Positions 26,103 to 35,942 of a stretch of 64,000 nucleotides of DNA are shown here, one piece after another. Origin of the DNA: Formosa algae. Its GTDB lineage: Bacteria > Bacteroidota > Bacteroidia > Flavobacteriales > Flavobacteriaceae. The position numbers were made by a program, and so were the translations under genes. Within the stretch, counting starts at the first letter, position 1. The number at the start of each line of letters is the position of its first letter. The DNA lies in NCBI RefSeq assembly GCF_001439665.1, contig NZ_LMAK01000019.1:1-64000 (forward strand), read 5' to 3'. The notes under the pieces were generated by a model, which saw only the letters and a list, made by a program, of their open reading frames with translations, was not told the origin of the DNA and searched no databases.

Positions 26103-27155
26103 ATGATACAAACAGATATACTAATAATAGGAGCAGGGCCAACAGGATTATTTACTGTGTTTGAAGCAGGGTTATTAAAATTAAAATGTCATTTAATTGA
26201 TGCTTTGCCGCAACCAGGTGGGCAATGTTCAGAGCTTTATCCTAAAAAACCAATTTACGATATTCCAGGATTTCCAGAGGTTTTAGCAGGAGATTTAACG
26301 AGTAACTTATTAGAGCAAGGGAAGCAGTTCGAGCCTGGATTTACTTTAGGAGAGCGTGCAGAAACTATTGAGAAACAAGAAGACGGATCATTTATTGTAA
26401 CTACAAATAAAGGAACTCAACACCAAGCACCAGTTGTGGCTATCGCAGGTGGATTGGGATCTTTTGAGCCTAGAAAACCATTGATTGAAAATATAGCAAA
26501 TTACGAAGATCACGGTGTAGATTACTTTATTAAAGACCCAGAAAAATATAGAGGGAAGCGTGTCGTAATTTCTGGAGGAGGGGATTCTGCTTTAGACTGG
26601 AGTATCTTTCTAGCAGACATAGCTTCAGAAGTAACGCTTATTCATAGACGTAACGAGTTTCGTGGTGCATTAGATTCAGTAGAAAAAGTTCAAGAATTAA
26701 AACTTTTAGGAAAAATTAATTTAGTTACACCTGCAGAAGTTGTTGGCGTTTCAGGACAAAACCATATTGAAGGTGTTACTGTTAAAAAAGGCGATGAAGA
26801 ATTCCAACTTGATACAGATTTCTTTATTCCGTTATTTGGATTATCTCCAAAATTAGGACCAATCGGAAACTGGGGATTAGAGATCGAAAAGAATGCCATT
26901 AAGGTAGATAATGCGTTAGATTACCAAACTAATATTCCTGGAATTTACGCTATTGGAGATGTAAATACCTATCCAGGTAAATTAAAATTAATTCTTTGTG
27001 GATTCCACGAAGCAACATTAATGTGTCAATCGGCTTATAAAATCATAAATCCAGGGAAAAAGTATGTGCTTAAGTACACCACTGTAAGTGGTATAGATGG
27101 TTTTGATGGTACACGTAAAGAAGCGCCTAAAGCGGTAGTACAAGCGATTGTATAA
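26103..27155 (+). CDS. Ferredoxin-NADP reductase, thioredoxin-reductase-like type
   Basis: 350 residues. FAD motif IIGAGPTGLFTVFEAG at 7-22, NADPH motif VISGGGDSALDWS, and the C-terminal FAD block IPGIYAIGDVNTYPGK. No CxxC redox pair, which separates this group from thioredoxin reductase. Likely supplies electrons from NADPH to ferredoxin and so to the sulfite reductase. 40 bases after cobA. Confidence 0.88.
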   Translation: MIQTDILIIGAGPTGLFTVFEAGLLKLKCHLIDALPQPGGQCSELYPKKPIYDIPGFPEVLAGDLTSNLLEQGKQFEPGFTLGERAETIEKQEDGSFIVTTNKGTQHQAPVVAIAGGLGSFEPRKPLIENIANYEDHGVDYFIKDPEKYRGKRVVISGGGDSALDWSIFLADIASEVTLIHRRNEFRGALDSVEKVQELKLLGKINLVTPAEVVGVSGQNHIEGVTVKKGDEEFQLDTDFFIPLFGLSPKLGPIGNWGLEIEKNAIKVDNALDYQTNIPGIYAIGDVNTYPGKLKLILCGFHEATLMCQSAYKIINPGKKYVLKYTTVSGIDGFDGTRKEAPKAVVQAIV

Positions 27156-27246
27156 ATATCTTATTTTAAAATTAGTCGTTTTGTAAAATAGACTGTAAAT
27201 TAGTTGAAATTATTCCGACTCTTATTTAAATCTTAAGACGTTTTTT

Positions 27247-28014
27247 ATGGTTGAAGACACAAAATTACAGAACAAATTAGTTTCAAAAATATATAATGTC
27301 AGACTAAAAGAATCGATAGCAACATTTACTAAAAATTTATTTTATGTAATGTTCGACGACGAGCCTGCAACAGAATTACAGCATCTAGAAAACCTATTCA
27401 TTGAAATGAGTAGTAAGCTAGAGATTGAAGATGCTTTTAAAATTTGGGAAACCTTCAAATTTAATTTACCGAGTATAAGACGTCGTCTAGATCTAGATGC
27501 CATTGCTATAGAGCAACATGATCCTGCAGCCAAAAGCTTAGAAGAGGTTTACCTAGCTTATCCTGGATTTTACGCCATTGCTATTTATAGATTAAGTCAT
27601 GCCTTAGTGGAATTAAATGTGCCTATTATTCCAAGAATGATGAGTGAATATGCGCATGGTATTACCGGTACAGACATTCATCCAGGGGCAGAGATTGGAG
27701 ATTCTTTTTTTATAGATCATGCTACAGGAATTGTAATAGGAGAAACGTCTGTAATTAAAGATAATGTGAAGATTTATCAAGGGGTTACTTTGGGAGGTGT
27801 TCAGGTTAAAAAGAGTTTATCTGCAACTAAGCGTCACCCAACTATAGAAAATAATGTTATTATTTATGCCAATGCAACCATTTTAGGTGGCGATGTGGTA
27901 ATAGGAGCAAATAGTATTATAGGAGCGAATGTGTGTGTTACGGTTTCCGTTCCAGAACATTCAATCTTAACATATCAAAAAGAGTTTAAAATAAGATCTC
28001 GAAATAATGATTAA
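27247..28014 (+). CDS. cysE: Serine O-acetyltransferase
   Basis: 255 residues. A helical N-terminal half is followed by left-handed beta-helix hexapeptide repeats with GTDIHPGAEIGDSFFIDHATGIVIG-type spacing (about 145-169), where the catalytic His and Asp lie. It makes O-acetylserine from serine and acetyl-CoA, the acceptor for sulfide. It overlaps the cysteine synthase start by eight bases. The short C-terminus ends in SRNND; the usual C-terminal isoleucine that docks into CysK is missing. Confidence 0.9.
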   Translation: MVEDTKLQNKLVSKIYNVRLKESIATFTKNLFYVMFDDEPATELQHLENLFIEMSSKLEIEDAFKIWETFKFNLPSIRRRLDLDAIAIEQHDPAAKSLEEVYLAYPGFYAIAIYRLSHALVELNVPIIPRMMSEYAHGITGTDIHPGAEIGDSFFIDHATGIVIGETSVIKDNVKIYQGVTLGGVQVKKSLSATKRHPTIENNVIIYANATILGGDVVIGANSIIGANVCVTVSVPEHSILTYQKEFKIRSRNND

Positions 28015-28900
28015 ATCAGAAAGTATTTTAGATCAGATAGGGCATACACCTTTGGTCGAAGTCACACATTTACACAACAATGAAAACGTTAAGTTGTTTC
28101 TGAAGTTAGAAGGAAATAATCCTGGCGGAAGTGTTAAAGATCGCGCTGCATTTAATATGATTAATGAAGCTTTAAAACGTGGCGACATTAAGAAAGGAGA
28201 TACTTTGGTTGAAGCAACTAGTGGTAATACCGGAATTGCTTTAGCCTTTATTGCGCCTTTATTAGGGGTGAATATGGTAATTATTATGCCAGAAAACTCT
28301 ACAGAAGAACGTATTAAAACTATGCGTGCTTATGGCGCCGAATTAATATTAACGTCTAAAGATGTGGGTATTGAAGGGGCTCGTGATTATGCAATAAAAT
28401 TACGAGATGAAAAGGGTTACTTTATGTTAAATCAATTCTCGAACGCAGATAATTGGAAAGCACATTATAAAACCACAGGTCCAGAAATTTGGGAGGCTAC
28501 AGAAGGTGAAATAACTCATTTTGTATCTGCTATGGGAACTACAGGCACCATAATGGGCGTATCGACCTATTTAAAAGAAAAAAATAAAGACATTACTATT
28601 GTTGGCGCTCAACCTAAAGATGGAGCGAAAATACCAGGTATTCGTAAATGGCCAGAAGCGTATTTGCCTGAAATTTTTGATAAAACTAAAGTCGACCAAG
28701 TGGTTGATGTTAGCGAAGAAGATGCCAAAAGAATAACGCAACGCTTAGCTAAAGAGGAAGGTGTGTTTGCAGGTATGAGCAGTGGAGGTTCTGTAGCAAG
28801 TGCCTTAAAAATTATAGAAAACTTAGAATCTGGCGTTGTCGTAGCTATAATTTGCGACCGCGGAGATCGTTATTTATCGTCTCCATTATTCGATAATTAG
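28007..28900 (+). CDS. cysM: Cysteine synthase (CysM/CysK family)
   Basis: 297 residues, PLP fold type II. The cofactor lysine is in NPGGSVKDRAA, the substrate loop is EATSGNTGIALA, and GTTGTIMG is the phosphate-binding loop. It converts O-acetylserine and sulfide to cysteine. The length and the loops resemble CysM, though CysK and CysM are hard to separate by eye. Ends the sulfur unit; no clear terminator after it. Confidence 0.9.
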   Translation: MIKSESILDQIGHTPLVEVTHLHNNENVKLFLKLEGNNPGGSVKDRAAFNMINEALKRGDIKKGDTLVEATSGNTGIALAFIAPLLGVNMVIIMPENSTEERIKTMRAYGAELILTSKDVGIEGARDYAIKLRDEKGYFMLNQFSNADNWKAHYKTTGPEIWEATEGEITHFVSAMGTTGTIMGVSTYLKEKNKDITIVGAQPKDGAKIPGIRKWPEAYLPEIFDKTKVDQVVDVSEEDAKRITQRLAKEEGVFAGMSSGGSVASALKIIENLESGVVVAIICDRGDRYLSSPLFDN

Positions 28901-28979
28901 CATAATAATTGCTGTAAATATGAGGGAATTATAAAATTATTACCTTTATTTGCAGCATAGTTCATAAACATAATAATTC

Positions 28980-29093
28980 GTTATCACGAAAGGCAGAGGG
29001 GATAGACCCGGTGAAGCCTTAGCAACCCTTTACCACACTTAAAGAAGGTGCTACATTCTACTCAATGAAACCATTTTCAAAGGGGCAGATAAC
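28980..29093 (+). ncRNA. SAM-I (S-box) riboswitch before metH
   Basis: P1 GTTATC (28980-28985) pairs with GATAAC (29088-29093). Core blocks: GAAAGGCAGAGGGGATAGAC, GGTGAAGCCTTAGCAACCC and AAAGAAGGTGCTACATTC, nearly the same as the metY riboswitch. No T-tract hairpin follows in the 52 bases before the start codon; AAAGGGG at the 3' side of the aptamer can pair with CCCTTT at 29112-29117, so control of translation is possible. Confidence 0.95.
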
Positions 29094-29145
29094 CCAAGAG
29101 AAATCCCTTTCTTTCCTGATGACATACTGATATAAAACATCAAAA

Positions 29146-30147
29146 ATGTCAAATATTTATCAAGCCATACAACAACGTATTTTAGTGCTAGACGGCGCTA
29201 TGGGTACCATGTTGCAACGTTATAATTTTTCTGAAGACGATTTTAGAGGCGAACGCTTCAAAGATTACCCGTCTTCTTTAAAAGGAAATAATGATTTATT
29301 GTCGTTAACCCAGCCTCAAGCTATTGCAGATGTTCATCGTAAATATTTTGAAGCTGGAGCAGATATTGTAGAAACCAATACCTTCTCTGGGACAACCATT
29401 GCTATGGCTGATTATGATATGGAAGATTTGGTTTACGAACTTAATTTTGAATCGGCTAGAATTGCAAAGCAAGTGGCTGAAGAGATGACGAAAGAAAATC
29501 CTGATAAACCAAGATTTGTAGCAGGTAGTATTGGTCCGACTAACCGTACGGCGAGTTTGTCTCCAGATGTAGAACGTCCAGAATATCGCGCGGTAACTTT
29601 TGAAGAATTAAGAAAGGCTTACCATCAGCAAACTGAAGCATTATTGGATGGTGGTGTAGATATGCTTTTAGTTGAAACTATTTTCGATACATTAAACGCT
29701 AAAGCGGCGTTGTTTGCTATAGATCAAGTTCAGGAAGAACGTGGTATTAAAATTCCGATCATGGTGTCTGGAACGATTACCGATGCATCGGGACGAACAT
29801 TGTCGGGACAAACAGTAGAGGCTTTTTTATTGTCAATTTCTCATATTCCGTTATTAAGTGTCGGATTTAATTGTGCTCTTGGAGCCGATCAATTACAGCC
29901 TTACTTGAGCCGTTTATCTAACGAAACAGAATTTTACACGTCGGCGCACCCTAATGCTGGATTGCCAAATGCTTTTGGTGAATACGACCAAACGGCAGAA
30001 CAAATGCAGGTGTTAATCGAGAGTTATTTAAAAGAAAACATTGTTAATATTATTGGTGGCTGCTGTGGAACAACGCCTGAGCATATTAAATTAATTGCAG
30101 AAGTTGCTGCAAAATATAAACCAAGACAAGTCGTTGTTAGCGCTTAA
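29146..30147 (+). CDS. metH: Methionine synthase, homocysteine-binding part (split MetH, N-terminal)
   Basis: 333 residues, homocysteine S-methyltransferase domain. VLDGAMGTML at the N-terminus and the zinc cysteines in GFNCALG and GGCCGTTPEH are present. In E. coli this is the first quarter of the single 1227-residue MetH; here the protein stops and the rest is the next gene. It transfers the methyl group from methylcobalamin to homocysteine. First gene after the riboswitch. Confidence 0.93.
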   Translation: MSNIYQAIQQRILVLDGAMGTMLQRYNFSEDDFRGERFKDYPSSLKGNNDLLSLTQPQAIADVHRKYFEAGADIVETNTFSGTTIAMADYDMEDLVYELNFESARIAKQVAEEMTKENPDKPRFVAGSIGPTNRTASLSPDVERPEYRAVTFEELRKAYHQQTEALLDGGVDMLLVETIFDTLNAKAALFAIDQVQEERGIKIPIMVSGTITDASGRTLSGQTVEAFLLSISHIPLLSVGFNCALGADQLQPYLSRLSNETEFYTSAHPNAGLPNAFGEYDQTAEQMQVLIESYLKENIVNIIGGCCGTTPEHIKLIAEVAAKYKPRQVVVSA

Positions 30148-30172
30148 TTGAGGATTGAAAAGAAAAAACAGC

Positions 30173-32854
30173 ATGTCAAAAAATATCAAACCTAAATATT
30201 TAAGTCTTTCTGGATTAGAGCCTTTAATTGTGACTCCGGAAAGTAATTTTATAAATGTAGGAGAACGAACCAATGTTACCGGTTCTAGAAAGTTTTTACG
30301 ATTAATTAAAGAAGAAAAATTCGATGAAGCATTAGACGTTGCCCGCGATCAAGTAGAAGGTGGCGCGCAAATCATCGATGTGAATATGGACGAAGGGATG
30401 TTAGATGGTGCAGAAGCCATGGTAAAGTTCCTGAATTTAATTGCTTCAGAGCCAGATATCGCACGTGTACCTATCATGATTGATAGTTCTAAATGGGATA
30501 TTATAGAAGCTGGTCTTCAAGTGGTGCAAGGAAAATCAGTAGTAAATTCTATCAGTTTAAAAGAAGGAGAAGAGGCGTTTATTCATCATGCAAAATTGGT
30601 GAAACGTTATGGAGCTGCTATGGTTGTTATGGCATTCGATGAAGATGGACAAGCCGATAATTACCAGCGTAGAATAGATATTTGTAAGCGTTCTTACGAT
30701 ATTTTAGTCGATAAAGTAGGATTTCCACCTCAAGATATTATTTTCGATCCAAACATTTTTCCAGTCGCAACCGGAATGGAAGAGCATCGCTTAAATGCCC
30801 TAGATTTCTTTAATGCAACAAAGTGGATTCGTGAGAATTTGCCTTATGCAAATGTGTCTGGAGGCGTAAGTAATGTGTCGTTTTCATTTAGAGGAAACAC
30901 CGTTGTTCGAGAAGCAATAAACTCAGCATTCTTATATCACGCCATTAAACACGGATTAAATATTGGGATTGTTAATCCAACGATGTTGGAAGTTTACGAC
31001 GAAATTCCGAAAGACCTTTTACAACATGTAGAAGATGTATTATTCAATCGTAGTGACGATGCTACAGAGCGTTTATTAGACTTTGCTGAAACCGTAAAAG
31101 GAGATAAAAAAGTTGATGAAGCCAAAGTTTTAGAATGGCGTAGTCATGAGTTACAAGATAGAATTACCCATGCGTTAGTAAAAGGAATTGATGCTTTTAT
31201 TATTGAAGATGTAGAACAAGCGAGACAAGAATCTGCTAAACCTATTCAAGTAATCGAAGGGCATTTAATGATTGGCATGAATGTGGTTGGAGATTTATTT
31301 GGAAGCGGAAAAATGTTTTTACCACAAGTAGTGAAGTCTGCTCGTGTCATGAAAAAAGCCGTAGCTTATCTACAGCCATATATTGAAGCTGAAAAAGACG
31401 GAAAACAAGAGTTCGCAGGTAAAATTTTAATGGCTACCGTAAAAGGTGATGTTCACGATATTGGTAAAAATATTGTAAGTGTAGTACTAGGTTGTAATAA
31501 CTACGAGATTGTAGATCTTGGTGTTATGGTACCGCCAGAAAAAATTATTGAAGCTGCTAAAACTCAAAATGTAGATGCTATTGGATTAAGCGGATTAATA
31601 ACACCATCACTAGATGAAATGGTATATCTGTCTAAGGAAATGGAACGTCAGAAGTTTACCATTCCTTTACTTATTGGAGGCGCAACAACATCTAGAGCAC
31701 ATTCTGCAGTGAAAATTGCACCAAATTATACGCACGCTGTAGTCCATGTAAATGATGCTTCGAGAGCGGTTACTGTAGTTGGTAATTTATTGAATGCAGA
31801 TAATAAAGTGTATAAAGAACAGATTCGTGAGGAGTATGAAAAATTCCGCGAGCAGTTCTTAAAACGAGGTAAGAAAAAGAATTTTGTTACCATTGAAGAT
31901 GCTAGAAGACGCAAATTTAAAATCGATTGGAATACGTCTGAGATCGTAAAACCAAATCAATTGGGGATTCAAGTCATTCAAGATTTTGATCTTAAAAAGT
32001 TAGAAGAGTTTATCGATTGGAGTCCGTTTTTTAGAAGCTGGGATTTACATGGAAAATATCCAGATATTTTAACCGATGAGGTTGTAGGAGAACAAGCAAC
32101 AGAATTATTTGCAGATGCTAAAGAGTTATTAAAACGTGTTTTAGATGAGAAATTATTAGGCGCCAAAGCGATTTTTGGATTGTTTCCAGCAAATACGGTT
32201 AACGACGATGATATTGAGATCTATGATGAAAACGGAAAAGCTAAAGTAACTTTTTTAACCTTACGTCAGCAACTAGATAAACGTGCTGGTGTACCTAACT
32301 TTGCCTTGTCAGATTTTATCGCCCCTAAAGATACTGGTGTTCAGGATTACATGGGATGTTTTTGTGTAAGTACAGGTTTCGGAACTGCTGAATTGGCAAA
32401 ACAATTTGAAGCGAATCATGACGATTATAATTCAATCATGATTAAAGCCATAGCCGATCGTTTAGCAGAAGCCTTTGCAGAATACCTTCATAAAGAAATC
32501 AGAATCAATTATTGGGGTTACGATTCTAATGAAACGCTTTCAAACGAAGATTTAATAAAAGAAACTTATAAAGGAATACGTCCAGCTCCAGGTTATCCTG
32601 CATGTCCAGATCACCTTGAAAAGAAAACCATTTGGAAACTTTTAAAAGTGAAGGAAGAGATTGGAGTAGAAATCACCGACAGTTTAGCCATGTGGCCAGC
32701 TGCAAGTGTAAGCGGATATTACTTTGCAAATAAAGAAGCTAAGTATTTTGGTTTAGGAAAAATCACCAACGATCAGTTAGTAGATTATGCGAAGCGTCGT
32801 GGTATTAGTAACGAAGAAGCAGAGAAGTGGTTAAGTCCAACTTTAGCCGATTAA
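30173..32854 (+). CDS. metH: Methionine synthase, folate-, cobalamin- and SAM-binding parts (split MetH, C-terminal)
   Basis: 893 residues from ATG 30173; a TTG six codons upstream is an alternative start but the ATG is better placed. Order: pterin-binding domain ([13 protein letters not shown], near the N-terminus), B12 cap, B12-binding domain with His428 in GDVHDIGKN, and the activation domain ([12 protein letters not shown] and the SAM-binding [14 protein letters not shown]). It methylates homocysteine via cobalamin from methyl-tetrahydrofolate and can be reactivated by SAM. The stop of the first half lies 25 bases upstream. The organism thus needs B12, or has a MetE elsewhere. Confidence 0.95.
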   Translation: MSKNIKPKYLSLSGLEPLIVTPESNFINVGERTNVTGSRKFLRLIKEEKFDEALDVARDQVEGGAQIIDVNMDEGMLDGAEAMVKFLNLIASEPDIARVPIMIDSSKWDIIEAGLQVVQGKSVVNSISLKEGEEAFIHHAKLVKRYGAAMVVMAFDEDGQADNYQRRIDICKRSYDILVDKVGFPPQDIIFDPNIFPVATGMEEHRLNALDFFNATKWIRENLPYANVSGGVSNVSFSFRGNTVVREAINSAFLYHAIKHGLNIGIVNPTMLEVYDEIPKDLLQHVEDVLFNRSDDATERLLDFAETVKGDKKVDEAKVLEWRSHELQDRITHALVKGIDAFIIEDVEQARQESAKPIQVIEGHLMIGMNVVGDLFGSGKMFLPQVVKSARVMKKAVAYLQPYIEAEKDGKQEFAGKILMATVKGDVHDIGKNIVSVVLGCNNYEIVDLGVMVPPEKIIEAAKTQNVDAIGLSGLITPSLDEMVYLSKEMERQKFTIPLLIGGATTSRAHSAVKIAPNYTHAVVHVNDASRAVTVVGNLLNADNKVYKEQIREEYEKFREQFLKRGKKKNFVTIEDARRRKFKIDWNTSEIVKPNQLGIQVIQDFDLKKLEEFIDWSPFFRSWDLHGKYPDILTDEVVGEQATELFADAKELLKRVLDEKLLGAKAIFGLFPANTVNDDDIEIYDENGKAKVTFLTLRQQLDKRAGVPNFALSDFIAPKDTGVQDYMGCFCVSTGFGTAELAKQFEANHDDYNSIMIKAIADRLAEAFAEYLHKEIRINYWGYDSNETLSNEDLIKETYKGIRPAPGYPACPDHLEKKTIWKLLKVKEEIGVEITDSLAMWPAASVSGYYFANKEAKYFGLGKITNDQLVDYAKRRGISNEEAEKWLSPTLAD

Positions 32855-32865
32855 ATACTATATAT

Positions 32866-33108
32866 ATGAGTAAGAAATTTATAGAATTGGAATTAGGAAG
32901 TCATATAATAGTTCATGGTTTCGATGCTCAAAATAAAGAAATAAGTGAACGTGTAGAAGCAGAAGGTTTTACTAAAAAAATAGTTGCTATGTCACGAATT
33001 AAATCGATTAGTGAAAACTATATACTCACAGATTATACAGCAGGTCGCATTGTATATTGGGAATATAAAGCAGATTATGAATCGATTAAAAAGGAATTAA
33101 TTAAATAA
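32866..33108 (+). CDS. Small uncharacterised protein between metH and metF
   Basis: 80 residues from ATG 32866 (the open frame upstream overlaps metH). Charged, no signal peptide, no membrane segment; a mix of beta strands (KFIELELGSHIIVHGFD, YILTDYTAGRIVYWEY) and helices. It sits 11 bases after metH and its stop overlaps the metF ATG by one base, so it is co-transcribed with the methionine/folate genes and likely translated together with metF. I do not recognise the family. Function unknown; a regulator or adaptor of the one-carbon enzymes is possible from position only. Confidence 0.75.
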   Translation: MSKKFIELELGSHIIVHGFDAQNKEISERVEAEGFTKKIVAMSRIKSISENYILTDYTAGRIVYWEYKADYESIKKELIK

Positions 33109-34064
33109 TGAAAGTTACAGATCACATAAAGCAAGCCAACGGAAAAACATTATTCTCTTTTGAAGTTATTCCGCCTCAGAAAGGTAAAAATATTCAAGAT
33201 TTATATAATAATATAGATCCGCTAATGGAGTTTAAACCTCCGTTTATAGATGTTACCACATCTCGCGAAGAATATATTTATGTAGATAAAGGCAACGGAC
33301 TTCTAGATAAACGCATAACACGTATGCGTCCAGGAACTGTTGGTATTTGCGCGTCGATCATGCATAAATATCAGGTAGATGCTATTCCGCATTTACTTTG
33401 TGGAGGGTTCACTAAAGAGGAAACCGAATATGTTTTAGTAGACTGTCATTATTTAGGTATTGATAACGTGGTGGCCTTAAGAGGAGATGCACGAAAAGAC
33501 GAATCGTATTTTAAAGCCACTGAAGGCGGAAATCGTTTTGCCAGCGAATTGGTAAAACAAATATCAAATCTAAATCAAGGAAAATATCTTCACGACGATA
33601 TTCAAGTAGAACATAACTATGATTTTTGTGTAGGTGTTGCTGGCTATCCAGAAAAACATATGGAAGCTCCGTCTTTAAACACAGATTTAAAACGTTTAAA
33701 AGAAAAGGTTGATGCTGGCGCAGATTATGTAGTGACGCAAATGTTTTTCGATAATAAAAAGTATTTCGACTTTGTAGATAAAGCTCGAGCTATTGGTATT
33801 AATGTACCCATTATTCCAGGGATAAAACCTTTAGCGGTTAAAAGACATTTACAAATTCTACCTCAGGTCTTTAAAATAGATCTTCCAGAAGACCTAATTG
33901 ATGCTGTAGAGGCTTGTAAAGACAACAAGGCGGTAAGAGAAGTCGGAATTGAATTCGCTATTCAGCAATCTAAAGAATTAAAAGCTGCAGGTGTACCATT
34001 TTTACACTATTACTCTATGGGTAAAAGTGATAATATAAAAGCCATTGCATCGGCTATATTTTAA
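33108..34064 (+). CDS. metF: 5,10-Methylenetetrahydrofolate reductase
   Basis: 318 residues, TIM barrel flavoprotein. LFSFEVIPPQKGKN near the N-terminus, VVALRGDARKDE, and VTQMFFDNKKYFDFVD plus PIIPGIKPL are conserved MetF blocks. It makes the 5-methyltetrahydrofolate used by MetH. One-base overlap (TAATG) with the 80-residue gene. Confidence 0.95.
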   Translation: MKVTDHIKQANGKTLFSFEVIPPQKGKNIQDLYNNIDPLMEFKPPFIDVTTSREEYIYVDKGNGLLDKRITRMRPGTVGICASIMHKYQVDAIPHLLCGGFTKEETEYVLVDCHYLGIDNVVALRGDARKDESYFKATEGGNRFASELVKQISNLNQGKYLHDDIQVEHNYDFCVGVAGYPEKHMEAPSLNTDLKRLKEKVDAGADYVVTQMFFDNKKYFDFVDKARAIGINVPIIPGIKPLAVKRHLQILPQVFKIDLPEDLIDAVEACKDNKAVREVGIEFAIQQSKELKAAGVPFLHYYSMGKSDNIKAIASAIF

Positions 34065-34097
34065 GAATTCTGTTACTTTTGCGGCTTACCTTACGTC

Positions 34098-35189
34098 ATG
34101 AAGCAACTATTCCTTTTATTATGTTTTGCAGTATCTTCTTTAGTGTATGCACAAGACATGCTAAATTTATCTTATGTAGATGTTAATTATTTTCGGGGCA
34201 ATATAGCGCTTCATAATAATTACATTTTACATCTTATTAAAGGACATCCAGAGGGTGCAATTATAAGTTGGAACAAGAAGACATTTGGTACAAAAGATTG
34301 GCAAGAACGTTACAATTACCCAGATTATGGGGTGTCTTTTTCTTATCAGAATTTAAAAAATGAAACTCTAGGGAACAATTATGCACTGTACGCACACTAT
34401 AATTTTTACTTCTTAAAACGAAATTTAATGTTGCGTATTGGTCAAGGTTTAGCTTACAATACTAATCCGTACGATAAATACGATAATTATAAAAATACAG
34501 CCTTCGGTTCAACCATCTTAAGTGGAACCTATTTAATGCTAAATTATAAACGGGAACGCATTTTTAATCGTTTTGGTGTGCAAGCGGGCCTTTCGTTACT
34601 TCATTATTCTAATGCCAATGTAAAAGCACCTAATTCAAGTATAAATACAGTAGCGTTGAATGTTGGAGTCACTTATAATTTAGATGCAGAAGATCCAGAA
34701 TATATTCATACAGACCAAAAAGAAAGATTTACGCAACCCATAAAATATAATATTGCGTTTCGTAGTGGTGTTAATGAAAGTGATGTTATCGGGATGGGGC
34801 AATCTGCCTTTTATGTGCTTTCTGCTTATGCAGATAAGCGGTTATCTAGAAAAAGTGCCATACAGCTTGGTACAGATGTGTTCTTTTCAAATTTCTTAAA
34901 AGATTTAATTGCTTATAATGCTGTTGCTTTTCCAGAAGAAAATATAGATGCAGACACAGATTATAAACGTGTTGGTGTTTTTGCTGGGCACGAGTTGTTT
35001 ATAAATAAATTATCTGTAGAAACTCAGGTGGGATACTACGTGTATTATCCATATGATTTTGAAGGACGTACATATTTACGTATTGGTTTAAAACGCTATT
35101 TTGGAGAGAAATGGTTTGGAGCAGTTACCTTAAAGTCTCATGGAGCAAAAGCAGAATGTGTAGAATTTGGAGTAGGAATACGATTGTAA
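34098..35189 (+). CDS. PagL-like lipid A deacylase / acyloxyacyl hydrolase family
   Basis: 363 residues with a signal peptide (cleavage after VYAQ, about residue 19) and an alternating beta-strand pattern of an outer-membrane barrel. LLHYSNANV holds H169 and S171; HxSNA is the catalytic His-Ser motif of PagL lipid A 3-O-deacylases. PagL itself is much smaller (about 170 residues), so the N-terminal half and the extra C-terminal strands are additional. The family call rests on the motif; substrate and activity are unproven. TACTTTTG (34074-34081), 16 bases before the start, looks like its own -7 element. Confidence 0.7.
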   Translation: MKQLFLLLCFAVSSLVYAQDMLNLSYVDVNYFRGNIALHNNYILHLIKGHPEGAIISWNKKTFGTKDWQERYNYPDYGVSFSYQNLKNETLGNNYALYAHYNFYFLKRNLMLRIGQGLAYNTNPYDKYDNYKNTAFGSTILSGTYLMLNYKRERIFNRFGVQAGLSLLHYSNANVKAPNSSINTVALNVGVTYNLDAEDPEYIHTDQKERFTQPIKYNIAFRSGVNESDVIGMGQSAFYVLSAYADKRLSRKSAIQLGTDVFFSNFLKDLIAYNAVAFPEENIDADTDYKRVGVFAGHELFINKLSVETQVGYYVYYPYDFEGRTYLRIGLKRYFGEKWFGAVTLKSHGAKAECVEFGVGIRL

Positions 35190-35192
35190 GAC

Positions 35193-35942
35193 ATGAAAAA
35201 AATAATAATCATATTAGTAGTGTGTGTGTTGAGTGCTTGCAACAGCGAAAATGCTAGCGACTGTTTTCAAACTTCAGGTAGCACGGTGTCTAAAACTATT
35301 GCTGTTGATGCTTTTGAAGATATTTTGGTGAATAGAAACATCGAGTTAACCATTAAACAAGGCGATGATTACGAAGTATATATTGAAACCGGAGAGAACT
35401 TAATTAATGATGTAGAGGTTGAGGTTACAGACGGTGTTTTGGAACTCACAGACAATAATACTTGTAATTTGTTTAGAGATTACGATCCTACAAAAATTAC
35501 AATTACTACCCCTACTTTAGCGCAAATAAGAAGCTCTACACAATTTGATATTACATCTGATGGCGTATTAACTTTTGATAGCATTGAATTACTCTCTGAA
35601 GATTTTAATGATTCGGAAAGTTTTAATGTGGGCGATTTTAAATTAGAATTAGACGTAACAGTATTAAATGTAGTATCTAATAATATTTCAGTGTTTTATC
35701 TGTCTGGAACAACAGAATCTTTAAATGTTGGTTTTTATGCTGGTGCAGGTCGTTTTGAAGGTGCCGATTTAATAGCAAATACAGTAGATATTTACCATAG
35801 AGGAAGCAACGATATTATTGTTAATCCGCAAGAATCACTAACAGGCGAGTTGGTAAGTACTGGCGATTTAATATCTAAAAATACACCCGAAATTATCGAG
35901 ATAGAAGAAAAGTTTACTGGAAAACTGTATTTCGAAGATTAA
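35193..35942 (+). CDS. GIN-domain (DUF2807) lipoprotein
   Basis: 249 residues. Lipobox LSAC16 after a hydrophobic stretch marks a lipoprotein. After that comes a beta-helical GIN domain, starting with AVDAFEDILVNRNIELTIKQ and repeating short strands. These proteins are common in Bacteroidota and their role is not known; a binding or adhesion role is only suggested. Three bases after the PagL-like gene. Its stop abuts the stop of gldA on the other strand, with no base between. Confidence 0.85.
   Translation: MKKIIIILVVCVLSACNSENASDCFQTSGSTVSKTIAVDAFEDILVNRNIELTIKQGDDYEVYIETGENLINDVEVEVTDGVLELTDNNTCNLFRDYDPTKITITTPTLAQIRSSTQFDITSDGVLTFDSIELLSEDFNDSESFNVGDFKLELDVTVLNVVSNNISVFYLSGTTESLNVGFYAGAGRFEGADLIANTVDIYHRGSNDIIVNPQESLTGELVSTGDLISKNTPEIIEIEEKFTGKLYFED

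Noticed and set aside
30155-30172. TTG start for the second metH gene
   Set aside because: An ATG six codons on is better placed; the extra residues look non-conserved.
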